NCBI GenBank assembly: GCA_964414835.1
Contig: CAYPWY010000044.1
Coordinates: 1 to 8,407, forward strand
Length of the DNA: 8,407 nt
Source: Eshraghiella sp964414835
Lineage (GTDB): Bacteria > Bacillota > Clostridia > Lachnospirales > Lachnospiraceae
Direction: 5' to 3'
How positions within the stretch are numbered: the stretch's first letter is position 1; every line of letters starts with the position of its first letter. The notes below the pieces were generated by a model. That model searched no databases. It was given only the letters and a program-made list of their open reading frames with translations, and was not told where the DNA came from. The translations under genes and the position numbers were made by a program. Shown here piece by piece: positions 1 to 5,611 of this stretch.

Positions 1-34
1 TTACTGAGGTTACAGCGATTTTCTTTTCTGCAAA

Positions 35-47
35 CTGTCAAAGACAG
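35..47. repeat. Perfect 5-3-5 inverted repeat, possible operator
   Basis: CTGTC-AAA-GACAG is a perfect dyad. It lies just downstream of the -10 box of the leftward promoter at 49-78, so it spans the predicted transcription start near position 42. That is a classic repressor position. It could also form a very short hairpin at the 5' end of the leftward transcript. No regulator is visible in the window, so the operator role is an inference. Confidence 0.4.
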
Positions 48-48
48 G

Positions 49-78
49 ATTATAACATATAGTAAATGAAAATGTCAA
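49..78 (-). promoter_or_regulatory. Consensus sigma-A promoter firing leftwards
   Basis: On the minus strand a perfect -35 box TTGACA (73-78) is followed by an 18-base spacer and a perfect -10 box TATAAT (49-54). Both hexamers match the vegetative consensus at all six positions. Transcription would start near position 42 and leave the window leftwards, implying a divergent gene whose start codon lies beyond base 1. The remaining bases to the left edge would be its untranslated leader. Confidence 0.7.
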
Positions 79-105
79 CAAATTGGAATTCATCAAACAA
101 TATTA

Positions 106-134
106 TTGCACATTCTTTTTAGATATAGTAAAAT
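106..134 (+). promoter_or_regulatory. Candidate promoter of the ABC exporter operon
   Basis: TTGCAC (106-111) and TAAAAT (129-134) are separated by 17 bases. The -10 box matches consensus at five of six positions, but the -35 box at only three, so this would be a weak or activator-dependent promoter. The predicted start near 141 leaves a leader of about 25 bases before the ATPase gene. A TATAGT at 124-129 is an alternative -10 but has no -35 partner at suitable spacing. Confidence 0.4.
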
Positions 135-166
135 TATTTTAAATTTCAGCTTTTAAGAGGTATATT

Positions 167-856
167 ATGTCATTAATCGAAGTTTCAAATATTACTAAAA
201 GTTACGGCAGAAAGAAAGTGCTTACTGACATCACTTTTTCAGCCAATGCCGGGGAATGTATAGGAATCATAGGGGCTAACGGATGCGGCAAATCCACCCT
301 TTTAAAAATACTTTCCGGAGCACACAAGCCTGACAGCGGCACACTGGCATATAACGGTGAAAATCCGCTTGCGCGCAAATCTGTTTTCTCCAGATATGTA
401 GGTTATGTGCCTCAGGAGAATCCCCTTTTTGACAATCTTACGGTGCTTGATAATCTTAAACTATGGTACTGCGACAGCCGCCGCAGCCTCAAAAAAGATA
501 TACAGAACGGTATAATTGCGGAATTTGGAATTGACAGATACCTGAAATCGGTTGTACGCAACCTTTCAGGTGGTATGAAAAAGCGTCTCAGCATAGCCTG
601 TTCTATTGCCAAAGAGCCTGTTATTCTCATACTTGACGAGCCCGGAGCTTCTCTTGATATTGTCTGCAAGGAAGACATAAAGCGTTATATGCGCAAATAC
701 ATTGCAGACGATGGAATCATAATAATCGCCAGCCATGAAGAAGGCGAGCTTTCGGTATGCAGCAAAATGTTTATTATGGAGGAAGGCTCTCTCACAAACG
801 TAAATCCGCGTACCGGACTGTCAGTGCTTATGGAAAGGATTGCATACAATGGTTAA
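167..856 (+). CDS. ABC transporter ATP-binding protein
   Basis: This is the nucleotide-binding subunit (229 residues) of an ABC exporter, a cytoplasmic ATPase that powers the two membrane proteins encoded next. All ABC motifs are present and intact: Walker A GANGCGKS at residues 36-43, Q-loop glutamine 83, signature LSGGM at 133-137, Walker B ILILDE ending at Glu158, D-loop SLD at 162-164 and switch histidine 190. The length is normal for a single-domain ATPase of the ABC-2 exporter type. The ATG is preceded by AGAGG (156-160) with 6 bases of spacing. The gene opens a three-gene operon, and its stop codon overlaps the next gene by 8 bases, suggesting translational coupling. The substrate cannot be told from the sequence; drugs, peptides, lipids or ions are all possible for this family. 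Confidence 0.93.
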   Translation: MSLIEVSNITKSYGRKKVLTDITFSANAGECIGIIGANGCGKSTLLKILSGAHKPDSGTLAYNGENPLARKSVFSRYVGYVPQENPLFDNLTVLDNLKLWYCDSRRSLKKDIQNGIIAEFGIDRYLKSVVRNLSGGMKKRLSIACSIAKEPVILILDEPGASLDIVCKEDIKRYMRKYIADDGIIIIASHEEGELSVCSKMFIMEEGSLTNVNPRTGLSVLMERIAYNG

Positions 857-2060
857 AAAACATATGCTTTTCGCTTTTTTCCAGATAAAATCAACCTTCA
901 GGGTTATTCCCAGACTTGTTTTATGTACCGCTGTATTTTTCATAGCCGTACTTGTAATGGGGCTTTGCGGCAGCAAGCTTTTAAGCGATAATTCGGAGAA
1001 CCCCGTAAATATCAATGTAGCTGCCGTAATTCCGGAAAACGACCCCCTTGTAGAAATGGGTTTACATGTTATTTCAAATATGGACAGCTTAAGCTCAATG
1101 TGCAATTTCATTGTTATGGACCGTGACGAGGCACTCTCTGCTCTGAAAAGCGGCAAAATATCCGCAGTCATTGAAATTCCCGAAAACTTTGTTGATGATT
1201 TGATGTACGGCGAGAACACACCTGCCACAATAACAATTCCTGAAAGCGCCGGAATGGAAAGCCTTATCTTACGTTCCATAATGAGTGCCGGTGCCAAATC
1301 TCTTGCAACCTCCGAATCCGGAATTTATGCTGTAAGTGATTTGTTGAGAGAATACCGTTTTAATGATTATGTCACTGCTTCACAGGACGAACTGTATGAT
1401 TTTTATATGAAATATGCGTTTAACAGGGGATACTTCTTTGAACCCGAAACGGTATCTGCCACAGGTCAGACGTCAACTGCAGGATATTATATCTGCACCG
1501 GTCTGGTTCTTATCCTTCTGCTTTGCGCTATGGTAACCGTTGACCGTTTTTCAAACCGCCCCGCTGCGGTTATGGAATCTTTAAAAACCGGAGGAATATC
1601 CAAAACATATGTCAGGCTATGTGAGTATATTGGTGTAGTGTTGATGTTTTTTGTTCTGTTCGTAGTGATTATAGCCATATGCTCCCACACTCCGTTATCT
1701 GATTATATTAATCCGGACATACATGCTTTGGGTGCCTTGCTCCTTGTTACGGCATCGGTAATAAGTTTTATAATGTTCATATGCTGTATAGGAGACTGTG
1801 GACTTGTCAGCATTTTACTTATATTTCTCACAAGTGCATTTATGCTCTATGCAGGCGGAAGAATTGTTCCCGGCTCGTATCTTCCACAGACTATAGAAAA
1901 AATCGGAGCCATACTTCCGGCACGCAGCTGGTGCGCATTGATTGAGTCCGCTTTTTACGGTGCATCCTATTCCTCCGCTGTTCTGATAAGCCTTCTGTAT
2001 ACTATAGGTTTTATTGCGGCAAGCATACTGACAACTATTATAAAGGGGAGGGAACGCTGA
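849..2060 (+). CDS. ABC-2 type exporter permease, first subunit (6 TM)
   Basis: This is an integral membrane subunit (403 residues from ATG 849) of the exporter. Hydrophobic segments appear at about residues 22-41, 211-231, 257-277, 292-313, 317-335 and 376-396. A large extracytoplasmic domain of about 170 residues sits between the first and second helices, the usual layout of ABC-2 permeases with one N-terminal helix, a big outer loop and five C-terminal helices. The conserved-looking stretch GGRIVPGSYLP before the last helix fits the family. An in-frame TTG at 840 would lengthen the protein by three residues, but it directly abuts GGAAAGGA (832-839), which is well placed as ribosome binding site for ATG 849 (9 bases of spacing). 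Function is inferred from topology and from the adjacent ATPase gene; the substrate is unknown. Confidence 0.85.
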   Translation: MVKKHMLFAFFQIKSTFRVIPRLVLCTAVFFIAVLVMGLCGSKLLSDNSENPVNINVAAVIPENDPLVEMGLHVISNMDSLSSMCNFIVMDRDEALSALKSGKISAVIEIPENFVDDLMYGENTPATITIPESAGMESLILRSIMSAGAKSLATSESGIYAVSDLLREYRFNDYVTASQDELYDFYMKYAFNRGYFFEPETVSATGQTSTAGYYICTGLVLILLLCAMVTVDRFSNRPAAVMESLKTGGISKTYVRLCEYIGVVLMFFVLFVVIIAICSHTPLSDYINPDIHALGALLLVTASVISFIMFICCIGDCGLVSILLIFLTSAFMLYAGGRIVPGSYLPQTIEKIGAILPARSWCALIESAFYGASYSSAVLISLLYTIGFIAASILTTIIKGRER

Positions 2061-3121
2061 TGAAAAAATTTATGACATGGCTGACAATTATCGGCAAGCG
2101 TCAGCTTAAAAATCCTTTGCTTATTGCTCTTTTAATATTGCTCCCTGTAATTTGTGCGATTATAAACGTCAATCGCGCTTCTTCTCCTGATGCAGTATAT
2201 AAAATCGGCGTGTATGTGGATGGCAATGATGAAACCTCCGTTGAGCTTGCCAACAGACTTTACGCCTACGAGGGTTACTATACTTTTACGGAATATACTG
2301 ACCTTGACCTGCTTTACAGAGATGTAAAAAATACAACCTTAGTCAGCGGTTATATTTTGCCGGATGACCTGAGCAGGCGCACAGCCGACTCGGATTGCGA
2401 AAGAAGTATCAAGGTTCTTTCACAGCCCTCCAGCACTATTCAGGGTTCCATGAATGAAATTGTGTATTCCGAACTGATTGCTGTTCAAGGCAGATTTATC
2501 ATAACAAACCACATTGATTCACTTAACATTTTTGATGAAAATGACACTGAATATATTGACAGGCTTCTGACTTACTATGAACAGTACCTTAACAGTGATG
2601 TTACTTTTCATCTGATATATAACACATATGGCATTGACGGATTAAAGGAAAGCGATGATACCATAGGAACACTATCGTTCCCTGTGAGGGGTATTCTTGC
2701 AATACTGATATTTCTGGCGGGACTTTTCGGTGCAATAACATATATGCGCGACCGCGAAAGAGGTGTGTTTGCTTCTCTTGCAAATAATTACCGCCGGCTG
2801 TGCTCTGTGCTTTACACTGTGATTCCTACTGTGGCATTCGGCGCAGTATCCCTTATATCACTTGCTGTTTTAGGACAGTTTTACAGCATCGGTTCGGAGC
2901 TTTACGCTATGCTCATTCTTGTTGTCCTGACTGTTGTTTTTGCCATTATCATGACAAAAATAACCCGCACCAGCAAAATATTTACAGCGTGCCTGCCTAT
3001 TCTGCTTCTTGGCTGTCTTATATTCTGTCCTGTGTTCATAAATGCCGGAAATTATGTGCCGGCAGCAAGATTTATAGAGAAAATTTTTGTTCCGTACTAT
3101 TATCTGGAACTGTTTATGTAA
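2060..3121 (+). CDS. ABC-2 type exporter permease, second subunit (about 5 TM)
   Basis: This is the second membrane subunit (353 residues), presumably pairing with the preceding permease as a heterodimer driven by the ATPase. Hydrophobic segments are at about 18-36, 209-228, 250-270, 282-299 and 307-327. An outer domain of about 170 residues lies between the first two, and the charged YMRDRERG motif (228-235) follows the second helix. The ATG shares one base with the TGA of the upstream gene and is preceded by AGGGGAGGG (2044-2052), so translation is probably coupled. The chain ends right after VPYYYLELFM, where the sister subunit continues with a sixth helix, so this subunit seems one helix short. 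The stop is followed within 6 bases by a clean terminator, so I see no frameshifted remainder. The ABC-2 assignment is firm; the substrate is unknown. Confidence 0.85.
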   Translation: MKKFMTWLTIIGKRQLKNPLLIALLILLPVICAIINVNRASSPDAVYKIGVYVDGNDETSVELANRLYAYEGYYTFTEYTDLDLLYRDVKNTTLVSGYILPDDLSRRTADSDCERSIKVLSQPSSTIQGSMNEIVYSELIAVQGRFIITNHIDSLNIFDENDTEYIDRLLTYYEQYLNSDVTFHLIYNTYGIDGLKESDDTIGTLSFPVRGILAILIFLAGLFGAITYMRDRERGVFASLANNYRRLCSVLYTVIPTVAFGAVSLISLAVLGQFYSIGSELYAMLILVVLTVVFAIIMTKITRTSKIFTACLPILLLGCLIFCPVFINAGNYVPAARFIEKIFVPYYYLELFM

Positions 3122-3126
3122 TGATG

Positions 3127-3179
3127 AAAATCCGCTGCAAGCAAGGTTTTGTACCACGCTTACGGCGGATTTTCTTTTT
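3127..3179 (+). terminator. Intrinsic terminator of the ABC operon
   Basis: A perfect 9-base stem, AAAATCCGC (3127-3135) with GCGGATTTT (3165-3173), is extended inwards by near-continuous pairing (3136-3142 with 3158-3164, one mismatch) and followed by a T-rich tail TTTTCTTTTT. It starts 6 bases after the permease stop codon. It also lies 22 bases beyond the stop codon of the convergent spore protein gene and may stop that transcript too, although the minus-strand T-run (only TTTT, within the stem) is weaker. Confidence 0.85.
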
Positions 3180-3194
3180 AGCAGTTACTCAAGA

Positions 3195-3410
3195 TTATGA
3201 GTTAGATGACATCTGTTCTTCCTGCTTCTTAATCATCTTTCTTACCATTTCTCCACCGATTGAACCGGCCTGACGAGATGTTAAGTCACCGTTGTAACCC
3301 TCTTTCAAAGGTACTCCAAGCTCAGAAGCAACTTCCATTTTAAATCTGTCCATTGCACCTTTTGCTTCAGGAACGCTCATTCTGTTGCTAGAATTTGAAT
3401 TACTTGCCAT
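3195..3410 (-). CDS. Alpha/beta-type small acid-soluble spore protein
   Basis: This 71-residue protein belongs to the alpha/beta SASP family, which coats and protects DNA in the dormant spore core and is degraded to amino acids at germination. Two family hallmarks are visible. The region MEVASELGV (residues 25-33) matches the germination protease GPR recognition site, with cleavage expected after Glu26. The C-terminal block GDLTSRQAGSIGGEMVRKMI (41-60) is the conserved DNA-binding segment. The length is typical (about 60-75 residues). The ATG is preceded by GGAGGTG (3418-3424) with 7 bases of spacing, a strong site fitting high-level forespore expression. It is a single gene with its own candidate sigma-G promoter, convergent with the ABC operon. 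Spore formers usually carry several paralogues, so no specific gene symbol is given. Confidence 0.95.
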   Translation of the reverse strand: MASNSNSSNRMSVPEAKGAMDRFKMEVASELGVPLKEGYNGDLTSRQAGSIGGEMVRKMIKKQEEQMSSNS

Positions 3411-3448
3411 GATTGTTCACCTCCATGCGTGATTCTGGTTATCAGAGT

Positions 3449-3478
3449 TTTTATTTTCAAAAAGCTCTTTTTTTATTC
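3449..3478 (-). promoter_or_regulatory. Candidate sigma-G promoter of the spore protein gene
   Basis: On the minus strand GAATA (3474-3478) fits the sigma-G -35 pattern GMATR. After 18 bases, AATAAAA (3449-3455) matches the -10 pattern CATAMTA at five of seven positions. The implied start near 3441 gives a leader of about 30 bases. SASP genes are established members of the forespore sigma-G regulon, which supports the reading, but the AT-rich context makes a chance match possible. Confidence 0.4.
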
Positions 3479-3496
3479 AACAGTTATTTGCTGTTG
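3478..3496. repeat. Perfect 6-7-6 inverted repeat upstream of the spore protein gene
   Basis: CAACAG (3478-3483) and CTGTTG (3491-3496) are exact inverted copies around TTATTTG. The dyad abuts, and by one base overlaps, the candidate sigma-G -35 element, so it could be a binding site for a regulator acting at this promoter. No T-run follows on either strand that would make it a good terminator. Confidence 0.4.
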
Positions 3497-3551
3497 TGGT
3501 ATTATTATGTGCACAGAGGATTTTATTATTATGGAAATGTGTGGCAGAATT

Positions 3552-3609
3552 TTTAAGCATTTGTATTTACGGTCTTCTTCATTACGTGTCTAACCGTACA
3601 ATACTTAAA
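3552..3609 (-). terminator. Weak candidate terminator or hairpin after the DJ-1 family gene
   Basis: Between the DJ-1 gene stop and the spore protein promoter there is a nested dyad: TACGGT (3568-3573) with ACCGTA (3593-3598), continued by TATT/AATA and TTTAAG (3552-3557) with CTTAAA (3604-3609), interrupted by bulges. It lies 12 bases beyond the stop codon, but the minus-strand sequence after it lacks a real T-run. It could be a weak terminator or an RNA 3'-end structure. Apart from this, the spore protein promoter elements and the nearby dyad, I see nothing in 3411-3620. Confidence 0.3.
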
Positions 3610-3620
3610 CTCTTACCGAT

Positions 3621-4163
3621 TTAATATTGGATTTTATTTTTAATAAGGTCTGCATTATCCTTATCTGTAAGCATTTCAAGGAGAACAAGCCCCATATCTA
3701 CTGTTTTCCCCATACCTTTTCCGGTAACGATTCTGCCGTCTTTTACAACTCCTTCTCCTGTGGCATTGGCTCCGTACAAGTCACTTTCATAGCCCGGAAA
3801 ACATGTAGCATTTTTACCGTTCAATATGTTGTGGTGTCCCAATATACTTGGTGCAGCACATATTGCGGAAAGTATCTTGCCTTCAGCATCATATTGGTCA
3901 ATCAGCTTAGACAGACCTTCGTGTGCTTCAAGATTAGTCGTTCCCGGAAGTCCGCCAGGCAAAAACAGCGCATCTCCATCGCCAAAATCCGCCTCATCAA
4001 ATGTAACATCAGCAATAACAGGTATTTTGTGTGAAGTTGTTACGGTTCTCTCCGGCTTAATGGACACAGTGCAAACGTCCACACCGCCTCTTCTTAAAAT
4101 ATCAATCACTCCAAGCGCCTCAACTGTCTCAAAGCCATCTGCCAAAAATGCATATAATTTCAT
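3621..4163 (-). CDS. DJ-1/PfpI family protein (ThiJ/YajL-like)
   Basis: This 180-residue protein has the length and fold signature of the DJ-1 branch of the DJ-1/PfpI superfamily. The nucleophile elbow AICAAP places the reactive cysteine at residue 102. The motif FETVEA (11-16) supplies Glu12, which aligns with human DJ-1 Glu18, the residue that tunes that cysteine. LPGG at 68-71 and TGKGMGKTVDMGL near the C-terminus are further family blocks. Relatives have been linked to oxidative-stress protection, chaperone-like activity or glyoxal detoxification; which applies here cannot be read from sequence, and the enzymatic claims are debated even for well-studied members. It is a cytoplasmic protein with no signal peptide. 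ATG 4163 is preceded by AAAGGA on the minus strand with 8 bases of spacing. The gene is transcribed divergently from the CYTH gene, and its promoter reaches into the start of that gene. Confidence 0.9.
   Translation of the reverse strand: MKLYAFLADGFETVEALGVIDILRRGGVDVCTVSIKPERTVTTSHKIPVIADVTFDEADFGDGDALFLPGGLPGTTNLEAHEGLSKLIDQYDAEGKILSAICAAPSILGHHNILNGKNATCFPGYESDLYGANATGEGVVKDGRIVTGKGMGKTVDMGLVLLEMLTDKDNADLIKNKIQY
4153..4158 (+). promoter_or_regulatory. Possible -10 element for the CYTH gene
   Basis: A perfect TATAAT lies on the plus strand inside the first codons of the divergent DJ-1 gene, with a TG two bases upstream of it, one base off the extended -10 position. No -35 box is found at normal spacing. 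If used, transcription would begin near 4165 and overlap the 5' end of the DJ-1 transcript. A second weaker option is the extended -10 TGTTATTTT at 4201-4209. The real CYTH promoter is undecided. Confidence 0.25.
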
Positions 4164-4204
4164 AAATTTTATCCTTTCTATGGTTATTTTTTCTCTTATG
4201 TGTT

Positions 4205-4233
4205 ATTTTATCCTTATAGGAGTGATTATTCAA
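4205..4233 (-). promoter_or_regulatory. Promoter of the DJ-1 family gene, overlapping the CYTH start
   Basis: On the minus strand TTGAAT (4228-4233) and TAAAAT (4205-4210) are spaced by exactly 17 bases, matching consensus at four and five of six positions. The predicted start near 4198 gives a 35-base leader before ATG 4163. The spacer covers the AGGAG ribosome binding site of the CYTH gene, and the -35 box includes the first base of its start codon, so polymerase here would occupy the CYTH start region. Confidence 0.6.
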
Positions 4234-4676
4234 TGGAAATCGAGAGAAAATTTTTAATTAAAAAAATACCTTTTGACCTTACCGGCTTCAAAAGGCGCAG
4301 AATACAGCAGGCTTACCTATGCACTGACCCTACGGTGCGCATACGATGCGACAATGATGATTATTATCTCACCTACAAATCAAAGGGATTTATCGTACGT
4401 GAGGAGTATAATCTTTTGCTGACTGCCGAAGCTTATGCCCATCTGCTTTCCAAGGCTGACGGAATAGTAATAACGAAAAACCGCTATGAAATTCCCGAAA
4501 AAGACAATCTTACAATAGAGCTTGATGTTTTTGAGGGAAAGTATAATGGACTTATTCTTGCTGAGGTTGAGTTTGAGACAGAAGAGGCGGCTCTTTCTTA
4601 CACCCCGCCGGAATGGTTTGGCGAGGATGTAAGTGAGCGTAAGGAATATTGCAACAGTTATCTGTCACGGGGTTAA
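4233..4676 (+). CDS. CYTH-domain protein, triphosphate tunnel metalloenzyme family
   Basis: This 147-residue protein is a complete CYTH domain, a beta-barrel tunnel that binds triphosphate compounds with divalent metal ions. The defining N-terminal EXEXK motif is present as E2-I-E4-R-K6. Other tunnel-type charged residues follow in order: Arg36 and Arg38, Lys49 and Lys51, Arg57, Arg84, Glu96 and Asp98 (ELDVFEGK), Glu111 and Glu113 (AEVEFE), and Lys137. Small bacterial members of this size often hydrolyse inorganic triphosphate, but adenylate cyclase and other activities occur in the family, so the substrate is not certain. The start is ATG 4233, preceded by AGGAG (4218-4222). An in-frame GTG at 4200 is rejected because MEIERKF is the usual N-terminus and the binding site serves the ATG. 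The gene's end overlaps the convergent lipoprotein gene. Confidence 0.88.
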   Translation: MEIERKFLIKKIPFDLTGFKRRRIQQAYLCTDPTVRIRCDNDDYYLTYKSKGFIVREEYNLLLTAEAYAHLLSKADGIVITKNRYEIPEKDNLTIELDVFEGKYNGLILAEVEFETEEAALSYTPPEWFGEDVSERKEYCNSYLSRG

Positions 4677-5419
4677 AATTCCAGCCACACAAGGTTGCCC
4701 TTATCAGTCAGTTCTTCATATGAAAATGATATGTCTTCGTAAGGCAGAGCGTGATAAGGGTCACCCTCAATTGTGATATCGAAGTTAACCCTTGTTGACC
4801 ATCGGTAGATTTCATTCTCTTGGGAAAGCACCACTGAAAATAATGTATTTTTCATTCCGCTTAAATTAACAAAGCTTTCATCCGGCATATTTTTTATATC
4901 TGACATCCAATCATAGGACTGGTCCAATCGTGTATAAATATGCAGTTTGCCATTCTCTATGGTTACATCTGCTGCCGCCATAACGCTCATATCCTCCGAA
5001 AACAGCGGCACAATAAAATAACCTGTTCTTATATTGTTTTCTCTAAGGGAATACTCGTATATTGCCGTTTTCGACACATAAACACCATTGCTTTTAAAAA
5101 AAGTCTCATATATATCTTTATTGTCACTATCAGATAACGTATCCACGACTTCCTGATATACTTCATTGCGGTAATCATCATATACATCATTAAAATGTAT
5201 ATCTGCGGACTTAATGGTTTCTTCCGATATTACATTGTATGTATGTTCGCTGTCACCACCAATCACAATAAGAGACCCATTAAGCTCTGACGTATTTTCG
5301 GCAGGCTGAACAGTTGTATTTTCTTCATCTGTACACCCTGCAAGTCCCAAGCTTACCATCAGCATCAATACACATCCGGCACACAATCGGCTTTTTGCTT
5401 TTATCCAGCCTTTTCTCAT
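4673..5419 (-). CDS. Putative lipoprotein of unknown function
   Basis: I do not recognise this 248-residue protein beyond its targeting. It has a positively charged start (MRKGWIKAKSR), a hydrophobic core at about 13-25 and the lipobox LAGC with Cys29, so it should be exported, lipidated and anchored to the outer face of the membrane. A polar linker rich in Thr, Glu and Asn follows (30-48). The mature part is acidic and has no further membrane segment. Aromatic-rich alternating stretches (for example 120-138, 147-165 and 205-235) suggest mostly beta structure. The start is well supported by AGAGGAGG (5428-5435) 8 bases before ATG. The last codon and stop overlap the 3' end of the CYTH gene on the opposite strand. 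Being upstream-isolated from purA by that gene's terminator, it must have its own promoter, which I could not identify with confidence. Confidence 0.8.
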   Translation of the reverse strand: MRKGWIKAKSRLCAGCVLMLMVSLGLAGCTDEENTTVQPAENTSELNGSLIVIGGDSEHTYNVISEETIKSADIHFNDVYDDYRNEVYQEVVDTLSDSDNKDIYETFFKSNGVYVSKTAIYEYSLRENNIRTGYFIVPLFSEDMSVMAAADVTIENGKLHIYTRLDQSYDWMSDIKNMPDESFVNLSGMKNTLFSVVLSQENEIYRWSTRVNFDITIEGDPYHALPYEDISFSYEELTDKGNLVWLEF

Positions 5420-5479
5420 TATAAAAACCTCCTCTTATTCCCTGTGCAGTTACCTGTCACATTTCATGAATATTATTAA

Positions 5480-5493
5480 AAATGCCTGCATTT
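5480..5493. repeat. Perfect inverted repeat upstream of the lipoprotein gene
   Basis: AAATGC and GCATTT flank CT in an uninterrupted 14-base dyad, about 60 bases before the lipoprotein start codon and inside the only region that can carry its promoter. It could be a regulator site. It is AT-rich, and a dyad of this length could arise by chance. Confidence 0.3.
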
Positions 5494-5534
5494 ATTGTTA
5501 TCTTAAAACGGTAATTTGTACACAATTTATTTCC

Positions 5535-5552
5535 AACAGACTTGTATCTGTT
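5535..5552. repeat. 18-base dyad between the purA terminator and the lipoprotein gene
   Basis: AACAGA (5535-5540) and TCTGTT (5547-5552) are exact inverted copies around a 6-base centre, extendable by a G-T pair. On the plus strand a T-run follows directly, so it could act as a weak terminator for plus-strand read-through from the CYTH gene; otherwise it is a possible operator. In 5420-5555 I see no coding region, only these dyads. Confidence 0.3.
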
Positions 5553-5555
5553 TTT

Positions 5556-5593
5556 GAAAAAATACTGCCAAGGCTATAATACCGTGGCAGTAT
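5556..5593 (-). terminator. Intrinsic terminator of purA
   Basis: The stem TGGCAGTAT (5585-5593) with ATACTGCCA (5562-5570) gives nine perfect pairs. On the minus strand it is followed by a T-run (the A-run at 5557-5562). It begins 18 bases after the purA stop codon and separates purA from the downstream lipoprotein gene. Confidence 0.9.
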
Positions 5594-5611
5594 GTATCAT
5601 ACTGAAAAGTG

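Noticed and set aside
840..848. TTG start giving three extra residues on the first permease
   Set aside because: The TTG directly abuts the GGAAAGGA site, leaving no spacing. ATG 849 is correctly spaced from it.
821..1297. Minus-strand open frame of 158 codons opposite the first permease
   Set aside because: It lies entirely antisense to a well-supported membrane protein gene, shows no recognisable motif and has no independent signal of being a gene.
2800..3273. Plus-strand open frame of 157 codons across the second permease end
   Set aside because: It runs through the terminator and into the spore protein gene on the other strand. Its cysteine- and histidine-rich composition is typical of an out-of-frame reading.
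4200..4232. In-frame GTG extending the CYTH protein by 11 residues
   Set aside because: The extension contains the ribosome binding site of ATG 4233, and CYTH proteins normally begin with a MEIERKF-like sequence.
3627..4257. Plus-strand open frames opposite the DJ-1 gene
   Set aside because: They mirror a gene with intact catalytic motifs and contain no recognisable domain.
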